Positions 1 to 10,719 of a DNA stretch of 64,000 nucleotides are shown in pieces. Under the pieces are notes generated by a model that worked only from the letters and a program-made list of their open reading frames with translations, made no database searches and was not told the origin of the DNA. This DNA comes from Kingdonia uniflora. Taxonomy: Eukaryota > Streptophyta > Magnoliopsida > Ranunculales > Circaeasteraceae. Made by a program: the position numbers and the translations under genes. Positions within the stretch are counted from its first letter, which is position 1. Every line of letters starts with the position of its first letter. The stretch lies in NCBI GenBank assembly GCA_014058105.1, contig JACGCM010001664.1:930001-994000 (forward strand). Reading direction: 5' to 3'.

Positions 1-1056
1 CTATCAATAATTGAAACCATGAGTATTGCGATTTATTTTGTAGCTATCTTAACGTTTTCATGGACGAAAAGAAACTCTTACAAACGTCCAACCTCTCAAA
101 TGTATTGTTGGAAGCCCAACTTTTCAGAAATGGGATATAAATCAACGTAGAGGTTCGAAATCCATACCGATCAATAAGTCAATCCGGGAGAATGACGAGT
201 AATTTGGTAACTACCCTAGCATGTTGTTGGACGAAAACAAACTATTTAAAATTATCCAAACTCGCAAATGAGTTGTCGGTAGCAAAGTTCCTTAGAAATG
301 TGATAAAAAACTTTGGGAAGTTTTGAAATCCATACCGGTCAATAATTGAAACCAGAAGTATTGTGATTCATTTGGTAACTATCCAAGCATGTTCTCAGAC
401 TGAAATAAAGTCTCAAAAATGACAAATCTCACAAACGAATTACCGGATGCAATGATTTTTTGAAATGGGATCTAAAGTAAATGAGAGGTACGAAATCCAA
501 ACCGGTCAATAATTCTATCCGGGACTATTGTGAGTTATTTGGTAACTACCCTAGCATGTTGTCAGACAAAAACAAACTCTTTAAAATTATCCAAACTCGC
601 AAATGAGTTGTCATAAGCCAAGTTCCTTAGAAATGATCAAAAGCTTCAGAGAGTTTTGAAATTCGTACTGATCAATAATTGAAACTAGGAGTATTGCAAT
701 TCATTTTGTAACTATCCTAGCGTGTTCTCGGACTAAAAGAAACTCTTCAATATGACAAACCTCTCAAACGAATTTCCGAAAGCCAAAATTCATAGAAATG
801 GGATCTAAAGTTGGTGAGGTACGAAATCCAAACCGGTCAATAATTATATCCGGGACAATGGCGAGTTATTTCGTAACAACCCTAGCGTGTTGTTTAACGA
901 AAACAATCTCTTAAAATTATCCAAACTCGCAAAGGAGTTGGAGGAAGCCATGTTTCTCAAAAATGTGTTCTTAATCTTTGGAGAGTTTCAAAATCCGTAC
1001 CTATCAATAATTGAAACCATGAGTATATTGATTCATACTGTAACAATATTAACATG
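1..1056. repeat. Satellite array S1, ~167-bp monomers
   Basis: Tandem monomers of about 165-168 bp run from the window edge to the retrotransposon. Each starts near the motif CCGGTCAATAATT. Type A monomers continue with TTGAAACCAGGAGTATTGCG-like sequence and a TGTTCTCGGACGG-like core. Type B monomers continue with TTCAATCCGGGAGTATGGCG-like sequence and a TGTTGTCGGACGAAAA-like core. A and B alternate here. The block ends inside an A monomer, and the same monomer resumes after the retrotransposon. No gene is visible. Confidence 0.93.
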
Positions 1057-1061
1057 TTAAT
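1057..1061. other. Target-site duplication, left copy
   Basis: TTAAT directly precedes the left LTR edge and pairs with TTCAT at 11826-11830, with one mismatch. Other A monomers read GTGTTCATGG at this point, so TTCAT is the likely original 5-bp target. Confidence 0.75.
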
Positions 1062-2179
1062 AGATCGATTTTAAACCAATGTCTTAAAAGACCTGCAAGT
1101 GCATGGTGTGCCATTAAGTACAAGGGTAAGCTGTGTCGTAGCCCTAGAGACTTGTGGTGCGAATTTCACTTCGAGCTACTAGTTTTATCCAATAACAACG
1201 AGCTTGTGTTGGTTTTGAAGTAAAAAGAAGAGCGAAACAAATTACAAGATAAATTGGAGTAGAAACCAGGGCATCGATTCCATTCCTCCCCTTTTAACCG
1301 TTAGATAGCATAAATAATTAAAGTAAATTACGAGTTCCCGTATCGCATATCCTTGGTCGGGCATATGCAATACATCAAAAAATATAAGAGATTAAGTAAT
1401 TGGGAACTACCCATAAACCAACTTACTCAACCATGGTCCGATTTATAAGTATGGATTATCTTCTCATCCCCATGGTCCTAACCTATCTTGTTATGGTCCA
1501 ACAAGATGGTTACATAGATTCATAATTTCTCCTAATCCAAGCTATGGTCAAGCATAGGATAATGGAATACATATATGCAATATTCCGGGATAAAGAGAAA
1601 GTAATTACTCTAACTAAGCTACACAATCTACACTAAGGCTACATTGGGTGGAGCTTCCTCTAGCCTTAGCTAAGAAGATTAGCTACACATCCCTTTGATC
1701 ATTACCATACTACTATTACTATGATAAAATTAAAAGACAAGAACAAGAAAAGAATAATAACTTTATTGCTTATTAAACTTTGATTTACACTCACCAAGAT
1801 GCTCTCTCATGGGTGGGATTCCCTTCCTATTTATAGAGTATAGGAAGGGTTTACAAAATATTGCAATTAATATAAAATCTCCTAAACAATGCCTAAAATT
1901 ATGCATATATATTACAACTCATGAGAATAATATCTATATCTAATTATATTCAATGAGCTTCCATGCATGGGCCTTTGGTTGACAACTTCAAATAAGAATC
2001 ATTGTTGGAGTGCATCACCCTTGTTCTTCGTTAAAGACGGGAAAAATGTACGACCTATTTATCATGTGACTGAATTCTATAAATACAAGCAAAAACACTA
2101 TTAGTGTTACATTTATTTAATAAATGACTTGGTAGATTAAAATTTAGGAGTTATACACGTAAATATTACGTGTCTATCA
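1062..2179 (-). repeat. 3' LTR (by element orientation)
   Basis: This 1.1-kb direct repeat matches 10720-11825. The inner edge on the minus strand is TGATAGACACGTAATATTTA, with the canonical TG start. At the outer edge the terminal base has changed, so the minus strand reads CT where the other LTR has CA. A TATA box, a region rich in CCATGGTCC-like words and poly(A)-like AATAAAG are shared with the other LTR. Many substitutions and small indels separate the two. Confidence 0.92.
1828..1835 (-). promoter_or_regulatory. TATA box of the 3' LTR
   Basis: The minus strand reads CTATAAATAGG, a strong plant TATA context, about 345 bp into the LTR. The equivalent site in the other LTR is TATATATA at 11475-11482. 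Confidence 0.7.
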
Positions 2180-2191
2180 ATACCCCCAAAC
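2180..2191 (-). promoter_or_regulatory. Polypurine tract (plus-strand primer)
   Basis: The minus strand reads GTTTGGGGGTAT directly before the LTR start TGATAG. A G-rich tract abutting the 3' LTR is the classical site of plus-strand DNA priming and fixes the element's orientation. Confidence 0.85.
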
Positions 2192-3552
2192 TTACATTTT
2201 GCTAGTCCTCGAGCAAAAGTAAACAAAAACCATTTTCGTATGTCATGTGGTTGCATTTAGCGTATGCCACAAGCCGTTAAACCCCAAGTTTAGCCTAGTG
2301 GACGAGTGTTGTCTCTTGAGGGTTTGCAGTGACTATACCCACAAAAGTCAATATTGATATTTTATACAATTCAAGAATACACATGACTCATTTCCTGTGA
2401 ACTTGACCTTACTTAGTTCTGAAAATAAAATATACCAATGAAAATTTTTCTTAAAATTGCTATTCTCCCAAGTTTATCAAAGAATATTTTAAGCTTATCC
2501 GAAACTAGAGGTACTACCTCAAGATTAGAAAGAGATTCAAGTATTTTTCTTTAGCTATATTTGATTGTACAATGAAAATAGTTTTATCGCCTAATACATT
2601 GTCTAGAATAATTTACTCAATTTTTTTGGTAGTCTAGTTATCACTGGAATAAATTCAACGGTCAGTTCGACAAGTGCCTTAGTCAATTCGTCTTCCTAGA
2701 ATTTTACTCTTTTTCTTTTCTTTTGTATGACTTTTCTTTTAAGTACTTTGATTCTTAGTGAAGCCTCCGTAACAAGGAGTTTTCGGTCTACAATCCCTGC
2801 CAGTTGGCGAAGGTTGCCAGGGTGTGGTGCCCCATCATGACCTAGACTCGGGATTCTCACAAGTAACCTTTTCTTATGCTCCTTTCACATAGTTCATTGT
2901 CAAACTTGAGATTGGTGATAATTTTTCCTTTTTTAGTTCTTAATCATGCGAGTAGCCTTGCAGCGTAAAAGTTTTTAGAACACATTTGGCTTTTTTTTCT
3001 TCTTAGGAATGAACTTGTTATTAGGCAGTTGTCTCCCTTGTAGCAAACTATTCCTAACATAAATGCTAAATTTCCCTTATACTGAGCAAAAATCTATTGA
3101 AGGTATTAATTACAAAACTACAGTGAAGTGCACGATTTCAAAATATGCCAAGTTAACTTGAATTAATCGCTAATAAAAAGATTATACATCTAGCTTAAGA
3201 TATTCTAAAATATTCTAGTGTATGCTTGGTAAAATTTCAAAATTTAGGTTTTTTCATAATATTTATGTCAAGGTAAAATCAGGTTAAGTGTTTGGAAATT
3301 CGTCAAAAATATATCATAAATTATCAAAGTGCCATTATTTTACTTTTCTTCAAAAAAAATATCAAGAAATGGTTTCCTAACCCCATACTTAAATCAAGTA
3401 TTGCCCTCAATGTTGGAGAACAAGAAAATAAATGGAAGAGAAAACTAAAATGCCTTACCTGAATGTGTCAAGGGTTGCCTCCCATGAAGCGTTAAGTTTA
3501 CCGTCTTCAGTCAGATAGATGTACCCCCATACTTAAATGATTTATAATGGTA
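2192..3552 (-). other. 3' untranslated region of the retrotransposon
   Basis: About 1.36 kb lies between the pol stop and the polypurine tract. I find no readable protein domain and no env-like ORF. The only distinct block is a GC-richer stretch at about 2760-2860 with a possible short stem (CCCTG near 2797 pairing with CAGGG near 2820). The rest is AT-rich and featureless. Confidence 0.75.
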
Positions 3553-4966
3553 CTATAGAGGTACATAATATCCATTTTGATATACTGGATCATTTAGAAA
3601 TGCTTTCTCTTCATCAAAAGTGTAGGACTCTAAGTACGGTTTTAATCGTTGGCCATTGACTTTAAAAATATTTCCGTTCTTAAGATCCTCCACCTATGGT
3701 TCTATGGGGATACACTGTTTGAACTTTAAAAGGGCCGTACCAATGAGAACTTAATTTCCCAGGAAATAAATGTAGCAGTGAATTGTAGAGTAACATTTTC
3801 TGATTAGGCTCAAAAGTTTTGCGAACAATCGACTTATCATGAAAAGCTTTAGTTTGTTCCTATAAAATTTTGCATTTTCATAAGCCTCGCGATGAAATTC
3901 GTCAAGTTCAGAAAGTTGAAGTTTTCTATGTGATCTGGCTTTATCCATTTCAAAGTTGAAGGCCTTTGTATCCCAGAGGGCCTTGTGTTCCAATTCCACA
4001 TGTTAGTGGCAAGCCTTCCCAAAGACAAGTCTATAGGGTGACATACAAATCGGGGTTTTATAAGTTGTTCGATATGCCCAAAAGGCATCATCAAGATGAT
4101 CAGACCTATCTTTACGATCGGTTCGAATAATTTTTTCTAAAATTCTTTTGATCTCCCGATTAGATACTTCGACTTGACCACTTGTTTGTGGATGATAAGG
4201 TGTGGCAACTTTATGAGTGATGGAGTAAGTTTGCAAAAGATTTTGAACGACACGGTTACATAAATGTTTACCACCATCACTAATAATTGCCCGAGGCGTG
4301 CCAAAGCGGTTAAAAATGGTTTTCATAAATTTTACCACGGGCTTATGGTCATTCGTTTGACATGGCACCGCCTCAACCCATTTAGAAACATAATTGACAA
4401 CAACTAGAATATAAAGGTAACCGCGAGAAGATGGAAATGGGCCCATAAAATCAATGCCTCAAACATCAAATAGTTCAATAATAAGGATGTTGTTCAAGGG
4501 CATCATGTTTCGATGAGAAATATTCCCGGTCCTTCGGCACCTATCACATTTAGAACAAAAGGTTTGTGCGTCACGAAGAAAAGGTAGGCCAATAAAGACC
4601 AGATTGAAGGACTTTTGTAGTAGTTTTCTTAGTCTCTAAATGTCATCCGCAAGCTAAGGTATGGCAAAATGAGATTACACTATGCAACTCATCATTTGGG
4701 ATGCATCTCCAAATCACTTGGTCGGAACAAAATTTATAAAGATAAGGATCGTCCCAACTAAAACGTCTAACCTCGTGTAATAATTTGGTTCTATCTTGCT
4801 TTGACCAATGGGCAGGTAATCGTTGCGTAGCTAGATAATTGACAATATCGGTGTACCAGGGAAGTTGTGAGACGGTCATGAGCAGCTCATCAGGAAATAT
4901 CTCTAAGATAGGGAAAAAATCTTCAGCACCCTCAGTGAGAATTCGAGATAGATGATCCTCAACCAC
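3553..4966 (-). pseudogene. pol (integrase): Integrase domain of pol, broken
   Basis: Integrase joins retroelement cDNA to the chromosome. On the minus strand I read, in order: an N-terminal zinc-binding region (SFCHTLACG near 4645, CSKCDRC near 4550), the catalytic core (GIDFMGPFP near 4450, ISDGG near 4277, GQVEVSNRE near 4170) and a C-terminal GPF/Y-type motif (HWYGPFKV at about 3721-3745). Coding ends at a TAG at 3553-3555 after YVPL. The D, D, 35 residues, E triad is present: the first Asp is 4450-4452 and the later Asp and Glu are 35 residues apart. Lesions include TGA inside the ACGGH-like zinc site and TGA at 4459-4461, just before GIDFMG, where related elements have Trp. Further frame changes lie between 3640 and 4000. 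It cannot yield one continuous protein. Confidence 0.9.
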
Positions 4967-5418
4967 ATTCTCAGCACCTTTCTTATCTCAAATTTTGATA
5001 TCAAATTCTTGTAGCAAAAGAATCCATCTGATTAACCGAGGTTTGACATCTTTTTTAGATAGTAAATACTTTAAGGCCGTATGGTCGGTGCAAATAATGA
5101 TTTTGGATCCAACAAGTATGATCAAAATTTCTCCAATTCAAACACAATGACTAATAACTCCTTCTCTGTGGTAGAGTAATTTAACTGTGCGTCATTAAGC
5201 GTGCGACTAGCATAGTAAATAACATGAGGTTTATTATCTACTCTTTGTTCAAAAACTGCCCCAACAGCGTAATCAGAAGCATCGCACATGAGCTCGAAGG
5301 GAAGTTCCCAATTGGGAGGTTGGATGATAGGGGTTGAAGTTAATAAAAGTTTGAGCTTCTCAATAGCTCTTAAACATGCATCATCAAAGTTGAAATCAGT
5401 GCCCTTTGCAAGTAAATT
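4967..5418 (-). pseudogene. pol (RNase H): RNase H domain of pol, broken
   Basis: RNase H degrades the RNA strand of the RNA-DNA hybrid during reverse transcription. The minus strand gives ELMCDASDYAVGAV near 5290, YYASRTLNDAQLNYSTTEKE near 5190 and [10 protein letters not shown] near 5080. These are the Ty3/gypsy RNase H signatures carrying the acidic residues (Asp in CDASD, Glu in TEKE, Asp in TDH). A stop follows FELEKF near 5130. The frame must then shift to continue with CTDHTAL and again into EDHLSR at the integrase border. The order directly after the RT connection domain matches the family. Confidence 0.88.
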
Positions 5419-6605
5419 TCACAAGGGCTGGGAAATTTTACTAAAATCTTTGATGAACCGGCGATAAAACCCAGCATGCCCCAAAAATGATTGAATGGCC
5501 TTAACCATCTGAGGTAGAGGTAAGGAAGAGATAATGTCGATCATGGCCTTATCGATTTCAATCCCTTTGCTAGAGATAATGTGTCCACGAACTATCCCTT
5601 GTGTCACCATGAAGTGACACTTTTCCAAGTTTAACACCAAATTGGTTTCTGTACATCATTCTAGCACGAGCTCTAAATGGTGTAAACATTCATCAAAAGA
5701 CGATCCAAACACTAAAAAATCATCCATAAAGATTTTAAGAAATTTATCAACCATATCAGAAAATATATTCATCATACAACCCTGGAATCTAGCGGGTGCA
5801 TTGCACAATCCAAATGCCATACGTCGTTAAGCATATGTCCCATAGGGATACGTGAATCTTGTCTTCTCCTGATCTTCTAGGGTAATGGAGATCTGATTGT
5901 ATCTAGAATAACTGCCAAGAAAATAGTAATGTCTTTTTCCGGCTAAGCGTTCAAGCATTTGATCAATGAAAGGAAGAGGAAAATGATCTTTCTTTATGAC
6001 GGTGTTTAATTTTCTATAGTCGATGCATACATGCCACCCAGTGGTCATGCGGGTGGGGATTAGGTCATTATTCTCATTCTCAACTACAGTAATCCTTTCC
6101 TTATGACCATGTTCAATTTCCTATAGTCGATGCATACATGCCACCCAGTGGTCATGCGGGTGGAGATTAGGTCATTATTCTCATTCTTAACTACAGTAAT
6201 CCTTGATTTCTTAGGTACAACATGAATGGGACTGACCCACTTACTATCCGAAATGGGGTATATGATACCCAAGTCCAAAATTTTGAGAACTTCCTTCTTC
6301 ACCACCTCCATTATAGTGGGATTCAACCTTCGTTGCATCTCGCGAGAATTTTAAGCACGTTCCTCGAGATTGATGCGATGCATGCAAATAGCCGAGCTAA
6401 TCCCCTTTAAGTCTGGTATAGACCACCCTAGGGCTGATTTGTATCTTTCAATGATACCCAATAATCTACTTTCTTGGCCAATATTGAGATTGGAATCTAT
6501 GATCACAGGAAGAGTGTTAGAATCACCTAAGAAAGTATACTTCAAAGTCTTAGGTAATGGCTTGAGGTTTAACTTGGGTGCATTAACAAGGGATGGAATA
6601 GGCAA
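5419..6605 (-). pseudogene. pol (RT): Reverse transcriptase domain of pol, broken
   Basis: RT copies element RNA into DNA. The minus strand shows the N-terminal segment (SALGWSIPDLKGISSAICMH near 6430), then MQRRLNP at 6338, WVSPIHVVPKK, GWHVCIDYRKLN, PFIDQMLERLAG, FGLCNAPARFQGCMM, FMDDFLVFG (FMDD at 5719-5730) and the connection GHAGFYRRFIKDFSK. Damage is clear. A stop follows LEERA near 6350. A 107-bp tandem duplication (5989-6202) repeats the CIDYRKLN region and shifts the frame. A TAA lies near 5829, in PYGTYA-stop-RRM. Motif A reads FLGSY where the family has FLDGY, so the first catalytic Asp is Gly (GGC, complement of 5914-5916). The FMDD pair is retained. No active enzyme is possible. 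Confidence 0.92.
5989..6202 (-). repeat. 107-bp tandem duplication inside RT
   Basis: Two head-to-tail copies with period 107 bp are best seen from CTATAGTCGATGCATACATG at 6014 and again at 6121. The copies span about 5989-6095 and 6096-6202. Because 107 is not a multiple of three the reading frame is destroyed. The same duplication with the same period is present in the second element fragment (53691 and 53798). Confidence 0.9.
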
Positions 6606-6689
6606 AGTAGTGCACGGTTCCAGTGGTTCAACATGAGGTCTCCATTTGGACTTGTTAAAAATAGGTGTTGAGGCAAGTAGAGCATTAAG

Positions 6690-7676
6690 CTATTCAATAA
6701 TTGGATTTTCATCAAAGTCTTCACCAAAGTTCAAAAGACAAGATTCTAAGGGGTCCTCTGAAAAAGATTTAGGGAACGAGTTGTAAACTAGGGAGTCAAT
6801 CATATTCAGCTCAGTCATGTCATCAGAATGAGGGACTTGAGTATTATTGTTAAAAACATTAAGCTTGATCTTTATGTCTCCCATTGATTGTTGTAAGACC
6901 CCATTAATGCAATTAATAATAGCATGAGCAGTCGCAAGGAAAGGGCGACCCAATATGATGAGAATCTCACAGCTAAGATTCTTTACATCTTCAGTGTCAA
7001 AAACAATAAAGTCCACAAGAAAAATAAGAGTATCAACCTTGATCAGAATATCCTCAAGGATACCACATGGGTATCGTATTGACCTGTCTGCCAATTGAAG
7101 TGTCATTCGGGTAGGTTCGAATTCTCCAAGTCCTAATTCCTGATAGACCGAGTAAGGTAAACATTCACACTAGCCCCTAGGTCGAGTAATTCCCTATCTA
7201 CTTTGTGATCTTCAATTTTTCAAGGGATGGTTGGGCTTCCAGGATCTCGAAGCTTAGAAGGGGTTAATGTCTAAGTCAAGAAGACTTTCTTGTGCACATT
7301 GATTTTCCTTTTCCTAGTGCACACATCTTTAAGGAATTTGGCATATGCAGGGATAAGCATGATGGCATCGAGTACTGGAATATTTATATGAACTTTCTTA
7401 AATGTATCCAATATCTCGTCAAATTGAATCCCATTATTAGCCGGAGGAAGGAGTTATGGATAAGGCATATTTGGCTCAAAATGTGCCTTTTGTAGGGAAA
7501 TAGAGGAGGTAGGCAACTCCTTAGATTTATTAGAATGTTCACTCGTACTGACCTCACCCTCAATAGCAACAGGTGTTGGCTCAACCCTATGCATTTCAAC
7601 CCGGTTATCAACTTGTCAACCACTTCGTAGAGTTGTAATGGTATTAACCTATTTTGGGATTGAGCTAGAATCAAAC
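6690..7676 (-). pseudogene. pol (protease): Protease domain and Gag-PR linker, broken
   Basis: The linker reads VHINIPVLDAIMLIPAYAKF near 7350 and CTRKRKINVHKKVF near 7290. It is followed by the retropepsin active-site motif DLGASVN at 7163-7183 and the later motif ILGRPFLATA near 6950, both normal for an aspartic protease that cleaves the Gag-Pol polyprotein. Between them the frame is lost: after DLGASVN the family continues in the frame that reads YSVY...LGLGEF, which lies in another frame here. Stops also interrupt the linker (TAG-type after VFLT, TGA before KIEDHK). The section 6606-6689 continues toward RT without a clear domain. Confidence 0.85.
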
Positions 7677-9255
7677 CCCAGTAGTCCTTTCAGATTAGAT
7701 ACAGGTTAGCTAGGTAGTGTACCTGTGGTCTCTCATGTAATGTATTTGCTAATTTTCCTATCTGAGTATCTAGATTAGAGATAGATTAGGATGTTGAATT
7801 CTGATTCACCAAAGTTTGTTGCTGAAATTGCATCATTTGTTACTGAAATTGCAACACTTGTTTTTGGCTTTCAATTGATTATTTTTGGCTTTCCATTGAT
7901 TTTTGCATAAAAAGATCAAGGGTATCTTCCAAAGATGGTTTAGGTGGAGCGGGTGGGAACTGTTTGGATGACTGAAAGACTTGCTGAGATACCTGAGGAT
8001 AAGATTGAGAGAGGGGATTTCTAGGTGAATTATGACTTGTAGTTTCTGGCTTTCCAAAACCTGAACTGGGTTGGTTGTTCTTCCACAAAAAATTTGGGTG
8101 GTTCTGCCAAGTTGGCTTGTACGGTTCAAAGGAAATCTTGAAGGTATTATTCAAAGCATTAACTTGCTCTTGATTATCATTCATTTCAGTGAGCAAGGGG
8201 CACATTTGAGTCACATGGGTTACATCATAACATACGGTGCAACCCAATTGCTGAACCTGGTTCACACTACCCTTAGATTGATTCGTAGCCATAGCCTCGA
8301 TTTTTCAGGTAAGAGTATCTAATTGGGCTTTGATGGCCGTTCCCTCACTCACTTCGTATAAGCTACCTTTCTTAGCTGCACAAATATTTCTATGTGAATC
8401 AAAATCCCACTGCTGAGAGTTCTCAGCCAATATCTCAAACTCCTCATAAGCTCTATCAGGTTCAAGGTCCTGGAATTTTCCACTATGCATAGATTCTATC
8501 CTATAATGATTCTCAGAAGTTATTCCACGATAGAAGATCTGGGCTAGATGTTGCTTCCCAAAACCATGATGGGGCCATTATGAAAGAAGATTTTTATATC
8601 ACTCTCATGCCTCGTAAAACATTTCACTCTCATTTTGAACAAATTCAACAACTTGATTTCTAAGAGCGGGGGTTTTTCCTATTGAAAACCATTTGGTTTT
8701 GAACTTGGTATCCATTTGATCCCATGAATTGATAGATGTTGGTGCCCATGAATCAAGCCAATGACTCGCCTTGTGTTTTAGCGATAATGGGAATAAATGA
8801 AGCCGGACGGAATCCTCAGTAAAATGTTGGTATTTGGAGAGCGCACAGATTTTATTAAACTCGTAGGCGTGCTTATAAGGGTTCTCAGAATCAAGCCCAC
8901 GAAAAATAGGTAGCATTTGGATCACACAAGGCTTATTTTCATAATGGTTTGTCGTAACAACTAGTAATGCAATACATGAAGGTATATCACTCACTGCTGG
9001 GGTCCAATAGTCCCTAAGAGATTTGACGGCAGCCATGATTGGGGGTTCGACTTCTAGTTTGAATATAAGTTTAATTGGGTTAACTCTAGATGAATTACCC
9101 TCCTCCGAAATTGGAAAAACTCAGGATGGATCACTGTCCTCCAAAACTAGGGCTCCTAAGTCCTCTATTGTATTAACTTTACGAGGTGGTCGCCCTCTCT
9201 GCTTAGGCTGAGGTGGTGGCCCGTAAATGGGCAAAGGTTCCAGTAAGTTTCCTAA
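7677..9255 (-). pseudogene. gag: gag (capsid/nucleocapsid), broken
   Basis: Gag builds the virus-like particle. The main open stretch (9036-8605) reads MAAVKSLRDYW..., then LPIFRGLDSENPYKH, LHLFPLSLKHKASHWLDSW and NQVVEFVQNESEMFYEA, the Ty3/gypsy capsid fold signature. It then meets a stop and shifts frame to HHGFGKQHLAQIFYRGI and LEPDRAYEEFEILAENSQQW near 8420. A TGA follows QLDTLT near 8302. Next comes a CCHC zinc knuckle, CTVCYDVTHVTQMC (C-x2-C-x4-H-x4-C) near 8220, and a Pro/Gln-rich tail (FPPAPPKPSLEDTL). The same frame continues upstream of Met 9036 to about 9250 (PLPIYGPPPQPKQRGRPPRK), interrupted by a TGA, so the true start was probably farther upstream. That part is inference. Confidence 0.87.
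9178..9201 (-). other. AT-hook-like peptide in Gag N-terminal extension
   Basis: The minus strand encodes QRGRPPRK. RGRP is the core of an AT-hook, a peptide that binds the minor groove of AT-rich DNA. It lies in the frame that continues into MAAVKSL but upstream of a TGA, so whether it was ever part of Gag is inferred from frame continuity only. Confidence 0.4.
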
Positions 9256-9477
9256 GCACTTTTCTCATCGTGTCTAATTGATCATGCACAACTAATAATC
9301 AATAAAATTTGGCAGCCGGTGCAGTAAATAATTAATTAAACCTTAATTCTAGCACATCAACATTTTTTAGAAGTAATAATTGCGTCTTCCCTATATTCTT
9401 CTATGTTCAAAATGGGTATGATAGAAAAAGGCTTTGGTTCCTATACTCCCCTGCGTCACTATGCTAGTACCAACTTA

Positions 9478-9672
9478 AAGTAGATGTTCAGTCCTCACGC
9501 CTGAGCGAGTCACCTTATCGTACGCCAGCACTCGGATCGGTGACGTCGCAAACCTACAACCAGTATTTCGCGGCGCTAGGCTGGGGCCGTATCCTATGAA
9601 CCCGTGTTTATACCCCGGTCCGGTACACCTATTCGTTGTATGCTGAAATCCCGCGGGAATCTTGCTACTCAT
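9478..9672. other. CpG-rich island in the leader
   Basis: Roughly 195 bp is markedly richer in G+C and in CG dinucleotides than anything around it, with words such as ATCGTACG, GACGTCGC, TTCGCGGCGC, CCCGGTCCGG and CCCGCGGG. The minus strand also happens to be open across it (65 codons), but the reading resembles no family I know. Function is unknown. Confidence 0.6.
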
Positions 9673-9991
9673 ATTTATTAACAGTAATTTTGAGGTCCGG
9701 GACGTTCAATTTTTGTGTGATACAAATTTCTTCGTATCCCTAATGGGTGGTCCCACTTCTTGAAGAACATTTTGGGTGATGAAATCCCGCAAGTCTCTAA
9801 TAGTTTTTACCTTTAATAATGTTGGAATGAAAAAGAATATTAAATACAACAATTGGTCAATCCAACCACTGCAAATTTTTTATTAGAGCAGCGTGTATTT
9901 GTACAATCCACACGATTTTATATGCCCTTGTGCCAGGGCGGAGCGGATATGTACCCCTTCTAGATGTCAAGTTTTATGAAGTACCAACCTA

Positions 9992-10007
9992 CGGGAAGTG
10001 TTTCCCG
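9992..10007. other. Short perfect hairpin in leader
   Basis: CGGGAA and TTCCCG arms flank a four-base loop, about 700 nt downstream of the primer-binding site in element orientation. Leader hairpins can act in RNA dimerisation or packaging, but that role is only a guess here. Confidence 0.4.
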
Positions 10008-10695
10008 GTGTAGCTGTGGCCGCCCCTTCACTTAGGGGGCAAAAGAAGGAAGTGCCCAATGATGCTTTTAGCTTTGCGTATTGTCTGTCTCATTTCTAAC
10101 TTTGTGACTATCTTGTAAAACATGAGAAAAAGGATTAGTGAATTTGTGATAACAACATTAATTTAATTTCCAAGTTTATTGTAGTCTATGATCTCCAGAT
10201 TTTCAAATGTGCATATCTTTTAGGTCGGTTAAGAGAGAGCATTAAATAATATCAATTTGGAAAGATAATTCAGAAAGGAAAAACTTTTAAGAAGGAAGTT
10301 TTCATGAATTTAGCTTCTCTGCCGCTCAAAACAAGTTATTAATGAACACGGCGTCCTTTACAGAGACTATTTTTTACTATTTTTTCAAAAGGCTGTAACT
10401 CACAAACGACTAAACAAAAAAATATGATCTATAGTAATTCAGAAAGGCTTTTGAATTATCTAAAACTTTTGTAGCAAACATTTTTCCCAAATGTGAAGTA
10501 TAGATGATCAAAAGCGATGAAACATTCAGGGACAGACTTCAGAGCTACTGTAGCGCCAAGAGAGTTTGAGCCAATTACTCAATCACTTTGTTTCCGGATC
10601 CAAAAAATAGAAAAGAAAAAGAAAAAGAAAAAAAAAACATGAAAGTAAAATTGGCTTAAATAATACAAATCAAAAATAAAATGCAACTTTACAAG

Positions 10696-10719
10696 TCCTC
10701 GGCAACAGCGTAAAAAACT
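10696..10719 (-). promoter_or_regulatory. Primer-binding site, tRNA-Asp-like, decayed
   Basis: Immediately downstream of the 5' LTR the minus strand reads TTACGCTGTTGCCGAGG. This differs at four positions from TGGCGCCGTTGCCGGGG, the complement of the plant tRNA-Asp 3' end used by Athila/Tat elements. Position and partial match support the call, and the mismatches fit general decay. Confidence 0.72.

Larger units (their letters stand above)
9256..10695 (-). other. 5' leader of the retrotransposon
   Basis: About 1.4 kb between PBS and gag. I see no domain. It holds a CpG-rich island (9478-9672), a short hairpin (9992-10007), an A-rich block near 10605-10640 and otherwise AT-rich sequence. A long leader is common in Athila/Tat elements. 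Confidence 0.7.

Noticed and set aside
1..1056. CRISPR-like or bacterial repeat structure
   Set aside because: Repeats are head-to-tail ~167-bp monomers without spacers, in a plant context.
2192..3552. An env-like ORF downstream of integrase, known in some Athila elements
   Set aside because: No open frame of useful length or membrane-like sequence is present in this region.
4393..4395. Integrase Asp-to-Asn change in [10 protein letters not shown] as loss of a catalytic residue
   Set aside because: Alignment by motif order shows the first catalytic Asp is in GIDFMGP (4450-4452), which is retained. The changed residue is not part of the triad.
9475..9672. Minus-strand 65-codon frame over the CpG-rich island as a gene
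   Set aside because: The reading matches no known retroelement product and lies in the leader. The open frame is explained by the low stop content of GC-rich DNA.
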